In this document: piece by piece, positions 15,432 to 23,486 of the stretch
Layout: each line of letters starts with the position of its first letter
How positions within the stretch are numbered: the stretch's first letter is position 1
Assembly: GCA_964619125.1 (NCBI GenBank)
Contig: CAZUCA010000042.1
Span: forward strand, 1 to 29,699
Direction: 5' to 3'
Length of the DNA: 29,699 nucleotides
DNA from: Owenweeksia sp964619125
GTDB taxonomy: Bacteria > Bacteroidota > Bacteroidia > Flavobacteriales > Schleiferiaceae
Made by a program: the position numbers and the translations under genes
Notes under the pieces: model-generated
The model's database searches: none
The model's input: only the letters and a program-made list of their open reading frames with translations
What the model was told of the DNA's origin: nothing

Positions 15432-16841
15432 CTAGCTTTTGGCCGTACATTCCTTACTACTGATATCAATTCCGGCTTCGCGTATGGCCTTAAAACCTCC
15501 GGCGACGTCAGTCATAGCGCTAATGCCCCAGGTTTTCATGAGGCTGGCGGCGATTACCGAGCGATAACCACCGGCACAATGGATGTAGAAGGGCTGATCA
15601 CGGGGGATATCCTCTTTGTGTTCTTCCAGAAAATCGAGGGGCAGAAGTTGGGCTCCGTCAATGTGGCCACTGTTGTATTCACCTTCTTTGCGCACATCCA
15701 CAATACGGGGATGGCCCTGCTCCAGTGCCTGTGCCAGCTCTGTAGCCGGAACACTTTTTAAGCTGTCGACCGCTTTTCCAGCCGCCTGCCAGTTTTCCAT
15801 TCCACCGGCGAGATATCCGAGGACATGATCAAAACCTACCCGGGCCAGGCGCGTTACTGCTTCTTCCTCGCGACCTGCCGGGGCAACCAGTAGAATGGGG
15901 CGACTGGTGTCTTTAAGCACGGCGCCCACCCAGGGGGCAAAAGTGCCATCAAGGCCAATAAAGATTGAGCCGGGTATGAAAGCCCTTACAAAATCCTTTT
16001 GATGCCTGACGTCAAGAACGATGGCTCCGCTCTCCTGCGCGCGTTGTTCAAAGTCATCCGGCGCCAGGGCATGCAGGCCACGGTCGAGCACCTCATTAAA
16101 GTGGTCATAGCCTTCGCGGTTCATTTTTACGTTAAGTGGAAAATAGCCGGGGGGTGGGCTAAGGCCCTCGGTTACCTCACGAATAAACTCCTCGCGGCTC
16201 ATATCCTCGCGCAGGGCGTAGTTCATCTTTTTCTGATTGCCAAGAGTGTCTACAGTTTCCTTCATCATGTTTTTGCCGCAAGCCGATCCGGCGCCATGCC
16301 CGGGATAAACAATAACTTCGTCGGCCAGAGGCATGATTTTGTGGCGAAGGCTGTCGTACAACATTCCCGCCAGGTCTTCCTTAGTGATACTGCCTTGTTT
16401 CTGGGCCAGGTCAGGGCGACCAACATCCCCTAAAAAGAGGGTGTCGCCGGTGAATATGGCGTGATCCTTATTGTTTTCATCCCGCAACAGGTAAGTGGTA
16501 CTTTCGAGTGTGTGTCCCGGGGTGTGTAATACCTTTATGCTAATATCTCCCACCTGTAACTCCTGGCCATCCTCGGCAATAGTAGCTTCAAATGCCGGTT
16601 TGGCACCCGGACCATAAATAATGGGGGCACCACATTCTTTGGCAAGGCTGAGGTGACCGCTCACAAAATCGGCATGGAAATGGGTTTCAAGTATATACTT
16701 GATTTTGGCACCATTGTACTCAGCCATTTGCAGGTAAGGCGCGGTTTCACGCAAGGGGTCGATTACCACCGCTTCACCGTTGCTTTCAATGTAATAGGCT
16801 CCCTGTGCCAGGCAGCCGGTATATATCTGCTCTATTTTCAT
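15432..16841 (-). CDS. MBL-fold hydrolase with two rhodanese domains (persulfide dioxygenase-like)
   Basis: ETHE1/Blh-like protein: an N-terminal metallo-beta-lactamase domain that in relatives oxidises glutathione persulfide to sulfite, then two rhodanese domains that handle sulfane sulfur. I start at the ATG at 16841 (MKIEQIYTGCLAQGAYY, 469 residues); an in-frame ATG at 16868 adds nine residues and would overlap the promoter. Metal ligands are in THFHADFVSGH, HTPGHTLES, FTGDTLFLGDVGRPDL and the late PGHGAGSACG. The first rhodanese domain (about residues 265-350) has VAPAGRE at the active loop, so the cysteine is missing and it is probably inactive. The second (about 365-465) has HCAGGYRS with Cys422 and should be active. 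It heads a three-gene sulfur operon. Confidence 0.92.
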   Translation of the reverse strand: MKIEQIYTGCLAQGAYYIESNGEAVVIDPLRETAPYLQMAEYNGAKIKYILETHFHADFVSGHLSLAKECGAPIIYGPGAKPAFEATIAEDGQELQVGDISIKVLHTPGHTLESTTYLLRDENNKDHAIFTGDTLFLGDVGRPDLAQKQGSITKEDLAGMLYDSLRHKIMPLADEVIVYPGHGAGSACGKNMMKETVDTLGNQKKMNYALREDMSREEFIREVTEGLSPPPGYFPLNVKMNREGYDHFNEVLDRGLHALAPDDFEQRAQESGAIVLDVRHQKDFVRAFIPGSIFIGLDGTFAPWVGAVLKDTSRPILLVAPAGREEEAVTRLARVGFDHVLGYLAGGMENWQAAGKAVDSLKSVPATELAQALEQGHPRIVDVRKEGEYNSGHIDGAQLLPLDFLEEHKEDIPRDQPFYIHCAGGYRSVIAASLMKTWGISAMTDVAGGFKAIREAGIDISSKECTAKS

Positions 16842-17242
16842 AGTTGATGTCTTATGTTTTGACGGCACAAAGGTGTAAAGAAATGATAAAACACAAGGTT
16901 ACCAGAGTTACAAAGGCCTTACCACCGGTACCAGCTATCCGGGCTCTGTTGGCGCTGACCCTGCGCCGGAGACAACTGCCGCTATAAAGCAGTGGGCTCG
17001 TAGCTGCCAGCTGATTTGTAGGAAGCCTCCTAATGGAGGCTATTAGCTACCTTGCCGGCCCTGGTTCAACTGGCGGGGCGAAAGCGCCATAGGAAACTCT
17101 ACTAATATTCTTATTGCCTGCCAGTGCTCGTCAGAACAAGAACCGGGAAGATTATCAGTCGCCAATGGTGAAAATGAGGCTTTTCATTTTCGTGCATATG
17201 GGGTGATTAGGGGAAGCCGCTAAGGCTAATGAAACATTTGGA
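16842..17242. other. 401-base intergenic region rich in inverted repeats, no gene seen
   Basis: No convincing open frame on either strand. On the left is a candidate promoter for the sulfur operon (16868-16896). From 16951 a row of possible hairpins follows: GGCGC/GCGCC (16951-16955 with 16963-16967); ACTGC/GCAGT (16975-16979 with 16989-16993); an outer pair GTAGCT/AGCTAC (17000-17005 with 17045-17050) enclosing the perfect 7-bp stem AGCCTCC-TAAT-GGAGGCT (17024-17041); and TGGCG/CGCCA (17071-17075 with 17085-17089) whose loop includes GCGAAAGC. An 8-bp inverted repeat, GAAAATGA/TCATTTTC (17170-17177 with 17184-17191), lies 51 bases before the histidine kinase start. No tRNA, tmRNA, RNase P or SRP signature and no riboswitch class I recognise. 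It may be a small RNA, a structured leader, or decayed sequence. Confidence 0.5.
16868..16896 (-). promoter_or_regulatory. Candidate promoter of the sulfur operon
   Basis: On the minus strand a -33 TTG (16894-16896) is followed after 18 bases by CACCTTTG (16868-16875), one mismatch from TAnnTTTG. Transcription would begin near 16861, about 20 bases before the ATG at 16841, which supports that start over the one at 16868. Confidence 0.4.
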
Positions 17243-19468
17243 ATGGCAAGATGGTCTGGTGCTTTTGATTCATTCAGGGGCAGGGTATTAATGTGTTTTT
17301 TGCTGGTGAAGATGATCCTCTTAGCATGGATCATTGGCTACTTCTTTATCACTGCTGAGCGGGAAAAGCTCGATAAGCTTTCGTCTGAAATCAGTGAGGT
17401 GCGAAACGATTTCATTTCCAACAACCGTCATCTGCAGTCCTTTCTGATTCGTGGTTACCGCAGCGATGAATTTCAACGCAGTGGCCGTGAGCCTGGCATA
17501 AGCCTCTTTATTCAACAAAACCGGCAATTGCGTTTCCGGCTGGTAAGCCTTAACAGTGCCCTGGCGGAGTTTAAAATTAATCATCACAATCAAATTAGCA
17601 GGCTTATTGAGGGCAGCAAACAGCTGGAGGACTCGGTAGCAAAATTGGTGGCCACCTTCAAAAAGCGAGGTTATGTGGACTATGGCACCGAGGGGCGGAT
17701 GCGGCAAACAGCCCACCAGCTGCAGGCAAGTGGTGCTTTGGAGCCTGCTGAATGGCTGGAATTGCGCCGGCTCGAAAAGGATTTTCTCCGACGATGCGAT
17801 TATAAGTACGTGGATAGTTTTAATGCCTTCAGCAACCGCCTGCACAGTAAAGCGGGCCTGAGTATAGAGGGGCGGCAACTGCTGGAAAAATATCAGCGCG
17901 AGTTTAACATGCTGGTAGCGCTGCAGTATAAATTGGGGATTACCAGCGAGGAAGGACTGTACCAGGACGTAAATACGGTAATAAGGAATATTGACGCCGG
18001 TATGCAAAGTTTGCAGGGAAAAAGCTTGCGGCAAATTGACGCCATTCACCGTCAACGCAAGATTATTCTCTACGTAAGTTCGGCGCTGGGGCTGTTGGTT
18101 GCCATTGGTCTGAGCCTGTATTTTTCGGCTGTGCTCACCCGCGATATCCGCATTCTGAACCGCCGGGTTATGTCCTTTAAGGATTCTGGGTTTCTGGGGC
18201 AGCGGCATCAGCGCTTTACTCCTAACACCAGGGAAGTGTATTATCTCAATCGCGAATTTGAAAAGCTGGCACTACAGCTTCAACAATCGATGCAGCGCCT
18301 GGAGGAGGATAAGGCCAAGGCAGAACAAATATCTCAATACAAATCGCTGTTTCTGGCCAATATGAGTCACGAAATACGCACCCCCCTAAACGGCATTGTG
18401 GGAATGATGCATGCCATGAAGGGCACCCGGCTGGCCCAGGATCAGCTTGAGTTTATGGATGTGATGGAATATTCGGCCAATCACCTTTTGGACCTGGTTA
18501 ATATGATCCTGGATTATTCCAAGATTGATGCCGGGCGCATGGAGTTAGAGCATACCGAGTTTGACCTTGATAGCGACCTGGCCAAACTAATGCGCATTTT
18601 CGAACTCAAGAGCCGGGAAAAGGGGGTACGACTGAAGCTAATCACCAAGGGCGATACCTCGCGGATGATTATGGGAGATCCCCTGCGCTTGCAGCAAATT
18701 CTGATCAATCTGGTTAATAATGCCCTCAAATTTACCGAGGAAGGGGAAGTGGAATTGATGGTGGAAGAAATAGAATACGACGGTTCCTTCCAGAAGTTAC
18801 GGTTTTCAGTTCGCGATACCGGCATAGGAATATCCAGGGAGCAGGTTGCGCGACTGTTTGAGGCATTTGAGCAATCGGATAGTTCTATTACCCGTCAATA
18901 CGGTGGTACCGGTCTTGGCCTTACCATTTCCAACGCCTTGGTGGAGTTAATGCATTCAAAGCTTGAGGTGCGGAGCACTCTCGGCCAGGGCTCCACCTTC
19001 AGCTTTATGGTGAAGTTTGAAGTGGGTGGGACTAAGGGAGGCCGGAGCAGTCAGCGCCAAAAAGGGGAAGCTATGGAGTCAGTGTCATTGAAAATCCTGG
19101 TGGCTGAAGATAATGTTGTCAACCAGAAGGTATTGACATTGATGTTGGAGCAACTGGGCGTTGAGTGGGAGCTGGCCAATAATGGTAAGGAGGCGGTTGA
19201 TTTATTCGAGAGCTATGATTATGATCTAATCCTTATGGACATCCAGATGCCGGAAATGGATGGCTTGCAGGCAGCAAGGCTTATTCGCGCTTCCCAGAAA
19301 TACTACCGGCAGCCAATTCCCATAATTGCTGTTACCGCCAACGCCTTTAAGGAGGATCGGCAAAAAGCCCGGGCGGCCGGGATGAATGACTTTCTAAGTA
19401 AACCGCTGGAACCGAAAGAACTGAGGGCACTGCTGTTAAAATATGCCTCAGCAGCCAGCATGGTGTAA
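17243..19468 (+). CDS. Hybrid sensor histidine kinase / response regulator
   Basis: Membrane sensor kinase of 741 residues. Helix 1 (about 15-37) and helix 2 (about 274-298, ILYVSSALGLLVAIGLSLYF) enclose a helical extracytoplasmic sensor of some 235 residues with no Pfam domain I recognise. A HAMP-like linker and a short coiled coil follow, then the HisKA dimer/phosphoacceptor box ANMSHEIRTPLNGIVGMM with His376. The ATPase domain has the N box (INLVNNALKFTEEG), G1 (DTGIGIS) and G2 (GGTGLGLTI). A receiver domain closes the protein, with the acidic pocket VAEDN and phospho-acceptor Asp666 in LMDIQMPEMDG. There is no DNA-binding output, so it must pass the phosphate on to a partner not in this window. 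The gene stands alone between intergenic sequence and convergent neighbours. The signal is unknown. Confidence 0.93.
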   Translation: MARWSGAFDSFRGRVLMCFLLVKMILLAWIIGYFFITAEREKLDKLSSEISEVRNDFISNNRHLQSFLIRGYRSDEFQRSGREPGISLFIQQNRQLRFRLVSLNSALAEFKINHHNQISRLIEGSKQLEDSVAKLVATFKKRGYVDYGTEGRMRQTAHQLQASGALEPAEWLELRRLEKDFLRRCDYKYVDSFNAFSNRLHSKAGLSIEGRQLLEKYQREFNMLVALQYKLGITSEEGLYQDVNTVIRNIDAGMQSLQGKSLRQIDAIHRQRKIILYVSSALGLLVAIGLSLYFSAVLTRDIRILNRRVMSFKDSGFLGQRHQRFTPNTREVYYLNREFEKLALQLQQSMQRLEEDKAKAEQISQYKSLFLANMSHEIRTPLNGIVGMMHAMKGTRLAQDQLEFMDVMEYSANHLLDLVNMILDYSKIDAGRMELEHTEFDLDSDLAKLMRIFELKSREKGVRLKLITKGDTSRMIMGDPLRLQQILINLVNNALKFTEEGEVELMVEEIEYDGSFQKLRFSVRDTGIGISREQVARLFEAFEQSDSSITRQYGGTGLGLTISNALVELMHSKLEVRSTLGQGSTFSFMVKFEVGGTKGGRSSQRQKGEAMESVSLKILVAEDNVVNQKVLTLMLEQLGVEWELANNGKEAVDLFESYDYDLILMDIQMPEMDGLQAARLIRASQKYYRQPIPIIAVTANAFKEDRQKARAAGMNDFLSKPLEPKELRALLLKYASAASMV

Positions 19469-19499
19469 CAATCCTGGCATCAAAGCCTGGGTTCACTAA

Positions 19500-20393
19500 T
19501 TAAATGATGCCCGCCTTCAACTGATATTTGCGATGGAGTGCAGCCACCTTCTTTTCAAACGCCGACTTATAATAGGCCGGCATTCCCTGTGAACTGGCAA
19601 AATACTGCTGGTAACGAGGAAGCAGCTCCGGAAAGTGTTTTGCCACCGCTTTGAGGACTAGGGTTTTACTGTCGGAGCGGCCGCTGCCAAAAAGAGTGAG
19701 AGTGGCCGGTAGCAGGTAATCAACTTTAAGGCTGGAAAAGGTCATGAAAGCATTTTCGAGCTGCTCTGCCGTATCGGAAATAAAGGGCAGAAGGGGCATC
19801 AAACTAACCCCCGTATACAGGCCGGCATTCTTTACCTCGGTCAGGGTCAATAAACGCTGGGAGGGGAGTGTGGCGCCGGGTTCAAAAATGTGGGCGACTT
19901 CATCTTTGAGGGTGGCAAAGGAGAAACTGACCAGGCAGCCACCTGCTAGTTTATGCTGCAGGTCAGGGGGCAGGATAGCTGCCTTATTAATGCGCTGTAA
20001 AAGGTCAAGATCACGCGTTACCAGTGCCGATTTGGTGATGATATGCAGGGGGAAGCGGAATTCGAGTATGATTTCAAGCAACCGTCTGGTCATTCCTGTT
20101 TCGGCTTCAGCCTGCAGGTAAGGATCCGTTGCCGATGACATTACAATAAAGCCAAATTGCGATTTTTTAGCCCGCAGGCTCAATTGCTTGCGAAGCAGTT
20201 CAGGAGCGTTGGCCTTCACGGTCAGCGTCCGTTCCATATGCTCACCGTACTTGCTGCCCCTTATATAGCAATAGAGGCAGTTAAAGGAACAGGCACTATA
20301 GGGATTGAGGGTATAGTCATCCAGGAAGCAGGGGTCACGCCGCTTATTTTTATTGAGAATGCTCTTAACTTCTATTTCCCTTGGCATATTCAT
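19500..20393 (-). CDS. Radical SAM protein, PA0069/SPL-like family
   Basis: Radical SAM enzyme with the C-x3-C-x2-C iron-sulfur motif CSFNCLYC (Cys35, Cys39, Cys42) after NPYSA, and the SSATDPYLQAEAETGMTRR stretch that marks the PA0069-type branch near spore photoproduct lyase. The length is 297. No cysteine lies about 45 residues after the cluster, where true spore photoproduct lyase has its hydrogen-donor Cys141, so repair of spore photoproduct is unlikely. The reaction is unknown. The start overlaps the 3' end of the AlkD-like gene upstream by 29 bases (23 if the ATG at 20387 is used), so the two are co-translated. It is convergent with the histidine kinase, 31 bases apart. Confidence 0.85.
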   Translation of the reverse strand: MNMPREIEVKSILNKNKRRDPCFLDDYTLNPYSACSFNCLYCYIRGSKYGEHMERTLTVKANAPELLRKQLSLRAKKSQFGFIVMSSATDPYLQAEAETGMTRRLLEIILEFRFPLHIITKSALVTRDLDLLQRINKAAILPPDLQHKLAGGCLVSFSFATLKDEVAHIFEPGATLPSQRLLTLTEVKNAGLYTGVSLMPLLPFISDTAEQLENAFMTFSSLKVDYLLPATLTLFGSGRSDSKTLVLKAVAKHFPELLPRYQQYFASSQGMPAYYKSAFEKKVAALHRKYQLKAGII

Positions 20394-21108
20394 ATCGGGC
20401 CAGGCCGGTTTTTACTTTGCTGCGAAACCACTGACCGGTGGCCGCCTGATTTTGAATCTCCTCCCGGTAAAGCTCAGCCAGCTGGGGGTGAAATTTCACT
20501 GCTGTTTTGGCGGCCCAGCCGATACCGGTTTTAACCTGCTTTTCCTTATGGTTGGCCAACCTAAGTAAAATTTCAAAAGCCCTGACTACCGATGGTGCCT
20601 CCAGCCCTCTTTTGGTGGCAAAGTGCACGGCAGAGCCAATTGATCGCAGCACCCAAATACTGGGGTGTCGGCTTAACTCAGAAAGCATAGCCAGGGTTGG
20701 TGCCGGATGTTTCCACAGGGCCCAGCCGGACACTCTTTCGCCGATAATATCCGAAACATACCACTTTTCACCAGCCGCGATATACTCTGCTGCTTTGGTA
20801 ATTGATTGTTGTAAATCAGCAGGAATACGGCACTGCAGGATCATACCAATAATTACATTGCCGCCTTCGCTATGGAGGGCTGCCAGGCGGTCGCAAAATA
20901 CCAGCTGATCCCTTTCTGCCAGCTGTTGGTGTAATTCCCGGCCCGCCAGCTCAAGCAGGGGAAACTTAACCTTTTGATTGAGAATATTCTGCTCCAGAAG
21001 AGCCAGGGCTGATCCCAGATCTTCTTGCTGCAAGGCGAGCAGGCAGGGTGCCAGTAATTTTTGAAGCTCGCTCTTGCGGGTTATAATTTTGTTACTGGCG
21101 TTGACCAT
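20365..21108 (-). CDS. DNA alkylation repair-like HEAT-repeat protein (AlkD family)
   Basis: The 247-residue all-helical protein fits the AlkD/ALK fold (PF08713), a stack of HEAT-like repeats that, in Bacillus AlkD, wraps DNA and excises cationic N3/N7 alkyl purines. Supporting segments are GEKWYVSDIIGERVSGWAL (the W-x2-x-D region that holds the catalytic Asp in AlkD), HPSIWVLRSIGSAVHFATKRG, and EKQVKTGIGWAAKTAVKFHP, which resembles the VQKAIGWALRE repeat. Similarity is by pattern only, and some relatives have lost glycosylase activity. It overlaps the radical SAM gene downstream by 29 bases, so they form a pair. Function in DNA repair is likely but not proven. Confidence 0.75.
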   Translation of the reverse strand: MVNASNKIITRKSELQKLLAPCLLALQQEDLGSALALLEQNILNQKVKFPLLELAGRELHQQLAERDQLVFCDRLAALHSEGGNVIIGMILQCRIPADLQQSITKAAEYIAAGEKWYVSDIIGERVSGWALWKHPAPTLAMLSELSRHPSIWVLRSIGSAVHFATKRGLEAPSVVRAFEILLRLANHKEKQVKTGIGWAAKTAVKFHPQLAELYREEIQNQAATGQWFRSKVKTGLARYEYAKGNRS

Positions 21109-21196
21109 ATTCAGTTTTCAAAGGTACTGCGGTGTAAAGTCCCCACAAACCACCTTGCTGCTCTTCTGTTGTAAGATTGTTAACTTGGCTCATACT

Positions 21197-21574
21197 ATGC
21201 CCAAACAATTGGTTAAAAGGAGCTTTCAGCGCCTGAAACCCAGCCGTATTGTTCGCCCCTTTGAAACCCGCGAAGAAATAATTCTGCGTGATTATCTCGC
21301 CATGCAACGCACTACCCTGGCTAATGAGCGCACCTTGTTCGCCTACCTGCGTACTACGCTTTACCTTATCCTGGGGGGAATCGGACTATTGGAAGTGGAA
21401 ACCTTTTCCAATTTGCAGTGGGCCGGCTACCTGGCCTTTGGCGTCAGTGTATTCCTTCTTATCTATGGCTTTACCCGCTATCTGGTATTACGCAATAAGT
21501 TGAAGAAGTTTTACAATGCCATTGGTATCGAGGAGCAGCTTACAGAGGATAAAAGACCGGAATCAGAAGGGTAG
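21197..21574 (+). CDS. DUF202 small membrane protein
   Basis: The start is most likely the ATG at 21197 (MPKQLVKRSFQRLKPS), giving 125 residues; the longer in-frame reading from 21074 overlaps the divergent AlkD-like gene and lacks coding character. The DUF202 core (PF02656) is clear: RDYLAMQRTTLANERTLFAYLRTTLYLILGGIGL, followed by a second membrane helix (about residues 78-98) and a basic then acidic tail. DUF202 proteins are small membrane proteins related to yeast Vtc1/YidH; their role in bacteria is not settled. The 3' end overlaps the convergent SLC13 transporter gene by 35 bases. Confidence 0.85.
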   Translation: MPKQLVKRSFQRLKPSRIVRPFETREEIILRDYLAMQRTTLANERTLFAYLRTTLYLILGGIGLLEVETFSNLQWAGYLAFGVSVFLLIYGFTRYLVLRNKLKKFYNAIGIEEQLTEDKRPESEG

Positions 21575-23327
21575 CCACCAGCCAGAAAATAAGATTAAGC
21601 GGCCCTCCCACCTTAACGAAATCCACGAAACGATAGTTACCGGCACTGTAAACCATGGTGTTGGTTTGATAGCCAATCGGCGTCATAAAGCTGGCGCTGG
21701 CTGCAAAGGCAATAGCCAGTACAAAGGGCAGAAGATTACTGTCGAAAGCCACTGCGATGGAAATGGCAATGGGGGTGAGCAAGGCGGCAGCGGCGTTATT
21801 TGACATTAGCTCGCTACAAAGCGAGGTAGTTATGTAAAGGGCGGAAATAAGGGCCACCGGACCCCAGTGTTGTCCTACATTGTCTACCATAAAACTGGCT
21901 ATCATCTCCGACACCCCACTCTTAGACATGGCTTCACCCAGGCAGAGGGCCCCGGCCAGTAGCACAATCACCTGCCAGTCAATAGCGCGGTAGGCTTCTT
22001 CCATGCTGATGATGCGGCTAAACCCCAGCACGGCCACCCCAGCCAACGCGGCGATTACTATTGGCAAAACCTCAAAGGAGGCCAGGCTTACCACCGTCAC
22101 CAGAATAGCCAGTACGAAGAATAATTTCTTCTTTTCAAAATTGGAAAGTTCGTAAGTGCTCAATGACACAAAAGGGGAATTATTACCACTCTGGGCGCTG
22201 ATCAACATTTTATGACCCAGCTCCGTAGTTTGTAGCATCAGCATATCGCCGGCAGTGAGACGAACCCGGGTAAGGTCATCAAGCCGTTCGGTACCCCGCT
22301 GCCGGATGGCCAGCACCTTCGCCCGGTAGCGGTGCAGGAAGTCGGTATTGGCAAGCCGTTTGTTGACCAGTGGCGAGTTGGGAAGAATGACAATCTCCAC
22401 CAGCTTCGATTCATCATCGGCGAAGTCACGCGTACCCAGTTGATCGGAAATAATCAGGGATTCATTTTCCAGCAGGTTTTTGATCTTTTCCCGTTCACCC
22501 CGCACCAGCAGGTGATCATTTTCCGCTAATTCGAATTCCTTGGCCGGGTACCTGATTATTTTATCACCGCGTTTCACCTGCTCAACCGTTACTTCCATTC
22601 CGTCTTTTCTGAAAATGGTACTGAGGGTGGCAGGCTTTTTCGAATCTGGTTTCAGGATTTTCAATTCGGTTAAATAGTCCTTTACATTAACCTCGCTGAT
22701 ATCGAGGTCTACCGGTCGTTTGGGCAGCAACCGCCACGAAACCAGCAATAAATACAGGGTGCCGCAGGCGAAAAAAACCAGTCCCAGTGGCGCAAGGGTA
22801 AACATCTTCAGCGGCTCCATGCCACTTTTTATGGCGATACCGTTTACCAGGAGGTTGGTTGAGGTACCAATCAGGGTGCAGCAGCCACCGAAAATCGCAC
22901 CGTAGGAAAGGGGGATCAGATATCGCGAGGGAGCGGTTTTGGTTTTACGGGTGGCATCAGTAATTATCGGAATCAGGGTGGCTACTACCGGGGTGTTGTT
23001 GATAAAAGCCGATAGCCCGCCGACGCCGGTCATAATGGTAGCCAGGGCCAGCTGATAATTCCAGCGGATAAGCCGGATTAATAGCGGCGCAATGCTTTTG
23101 ATAATACCGGTTTTGAGCAGGGCATCACTGATTACAAACATGGCCGCTACCGTTAGGGTAGCTTCATTAGCAAAGCCCTTCAGTCCTTCTTCGGGAGTGA
23201 GCACGCCAGTGGTGGTAAGCACTACGATAATGCCCAGCGCTACATAATCAATGGAAAATACCTCAGTGGCAAAAAGGATAAAAGAAATCACAATTACCCC
23301 GATGGTGATATAGGCGTCGACACTCAT
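21540..23327 (-). CDS. SLC13-family anion transporter with cytoplasmic RCK_C (TrkA-C) domains
   Basis: Inner-membrane secondary transporter of 595 residues in the divalent anion:Na+ symporter/ArsB-like superfamily. The membrane half before the insert holds the first substrate/Na+ clamp SAFINNTPVVATLIP (Asn110-Asn111-Thr112) and GGCCTLIGTSTNLLVNGIAI. Between about residues 210 and 390 are two RCK_C domains (ending in repeats such as LAENDHLLVRGE and LTAGDMLMLQ), which bind small ligands and gate transport in relatives. The second membrane half has the matching clamp SELMSNNAAAALLTPIAI and SASFMTPIGYQTNTMVY. Substrate is probably sulfate, another inorganic anion or a dicarboxylate; it cannot be chosen from sequence. 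The gene is alone, convergent with the DUF202 gene. Confidence 0.9.
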   Translation of the reverse strand: MSVDAYITIGVIVISFILFATEVFSIDYVALGIIVVLTTTGVLTPEEGLKGFANEATLTVAAMFVISDALLKTGIIKSIAPLLIRLIRWNYQLALATIMTGVGGLSAFINNTPVVATLIPIITDATRKTKTAPSRYLIPLSYGAIFGGCCTLIGTSTNLLVNGIAIKSGMEPLKMFTLAPLGLVFFACGTLYLLLVSWRLLPKRPVDLDISEVNVKDYLTELKILKPDSKKPATLSTIFRKDGMEVTVEQVKRGDKIIRYPAKEFELAENDHLLVRGEREKIKNLLENESLIISDQLGTRDFADDESKLVEIVILPNSPLVNKRLANTDFLHRYRAKVLAIRQRGTERLDDLTRVRLTAGDMLMLQTTELGHKMLISAQSGNNSPFVSLSTYELSNFEKKKLFFVLAILVTVVSLASFEVLPIVIAALAGVAVLGFSRIISMEEAYRAIDWQVIVLLAGALCLGEAMSKSGVSEMIASFMVDNVGQHWGPVALISALYITTSLCSELMSNNAAAALLTPIAISIAVAFDSNLLPFVLAIAFAASASFMTPIGYQTNTMVYSAGNYRFVDFVKVGGPLNLIFWLVATLLIPVFYPL

Positions 23328-23486
23328 AGTACGGCTGCTATTTTAATATATAGCGGGCCGATAAAATATGTTCAGCCATGGAAGCCTAAATATTTTCTCT
23401 TAAGCTAAAAAGACCGGCAGTGAGGAAGGGCCGCGGCCCTATGCCAAAGAAGGTTTACGCAACCTCTAAAGAGCCTGCTCTCATCA

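Noticed and set aside
17000..17090. tRNA or tmRNA-like fold around the GGTTCAA sequence
   Set aside because: No acceptor stem or 5-bp T arm fits around GGTTCAACT, and no anticodon arm is in place.
19500..20393. True spore photoproduct lyase
   Set aside because: The hydrogen-donor cysteine expected about 45 residues after the cluster is missing, and the TDPYLQAEAETGMTR stretch belongs to the PA0069-type branch; a spore former is also unlikely here.
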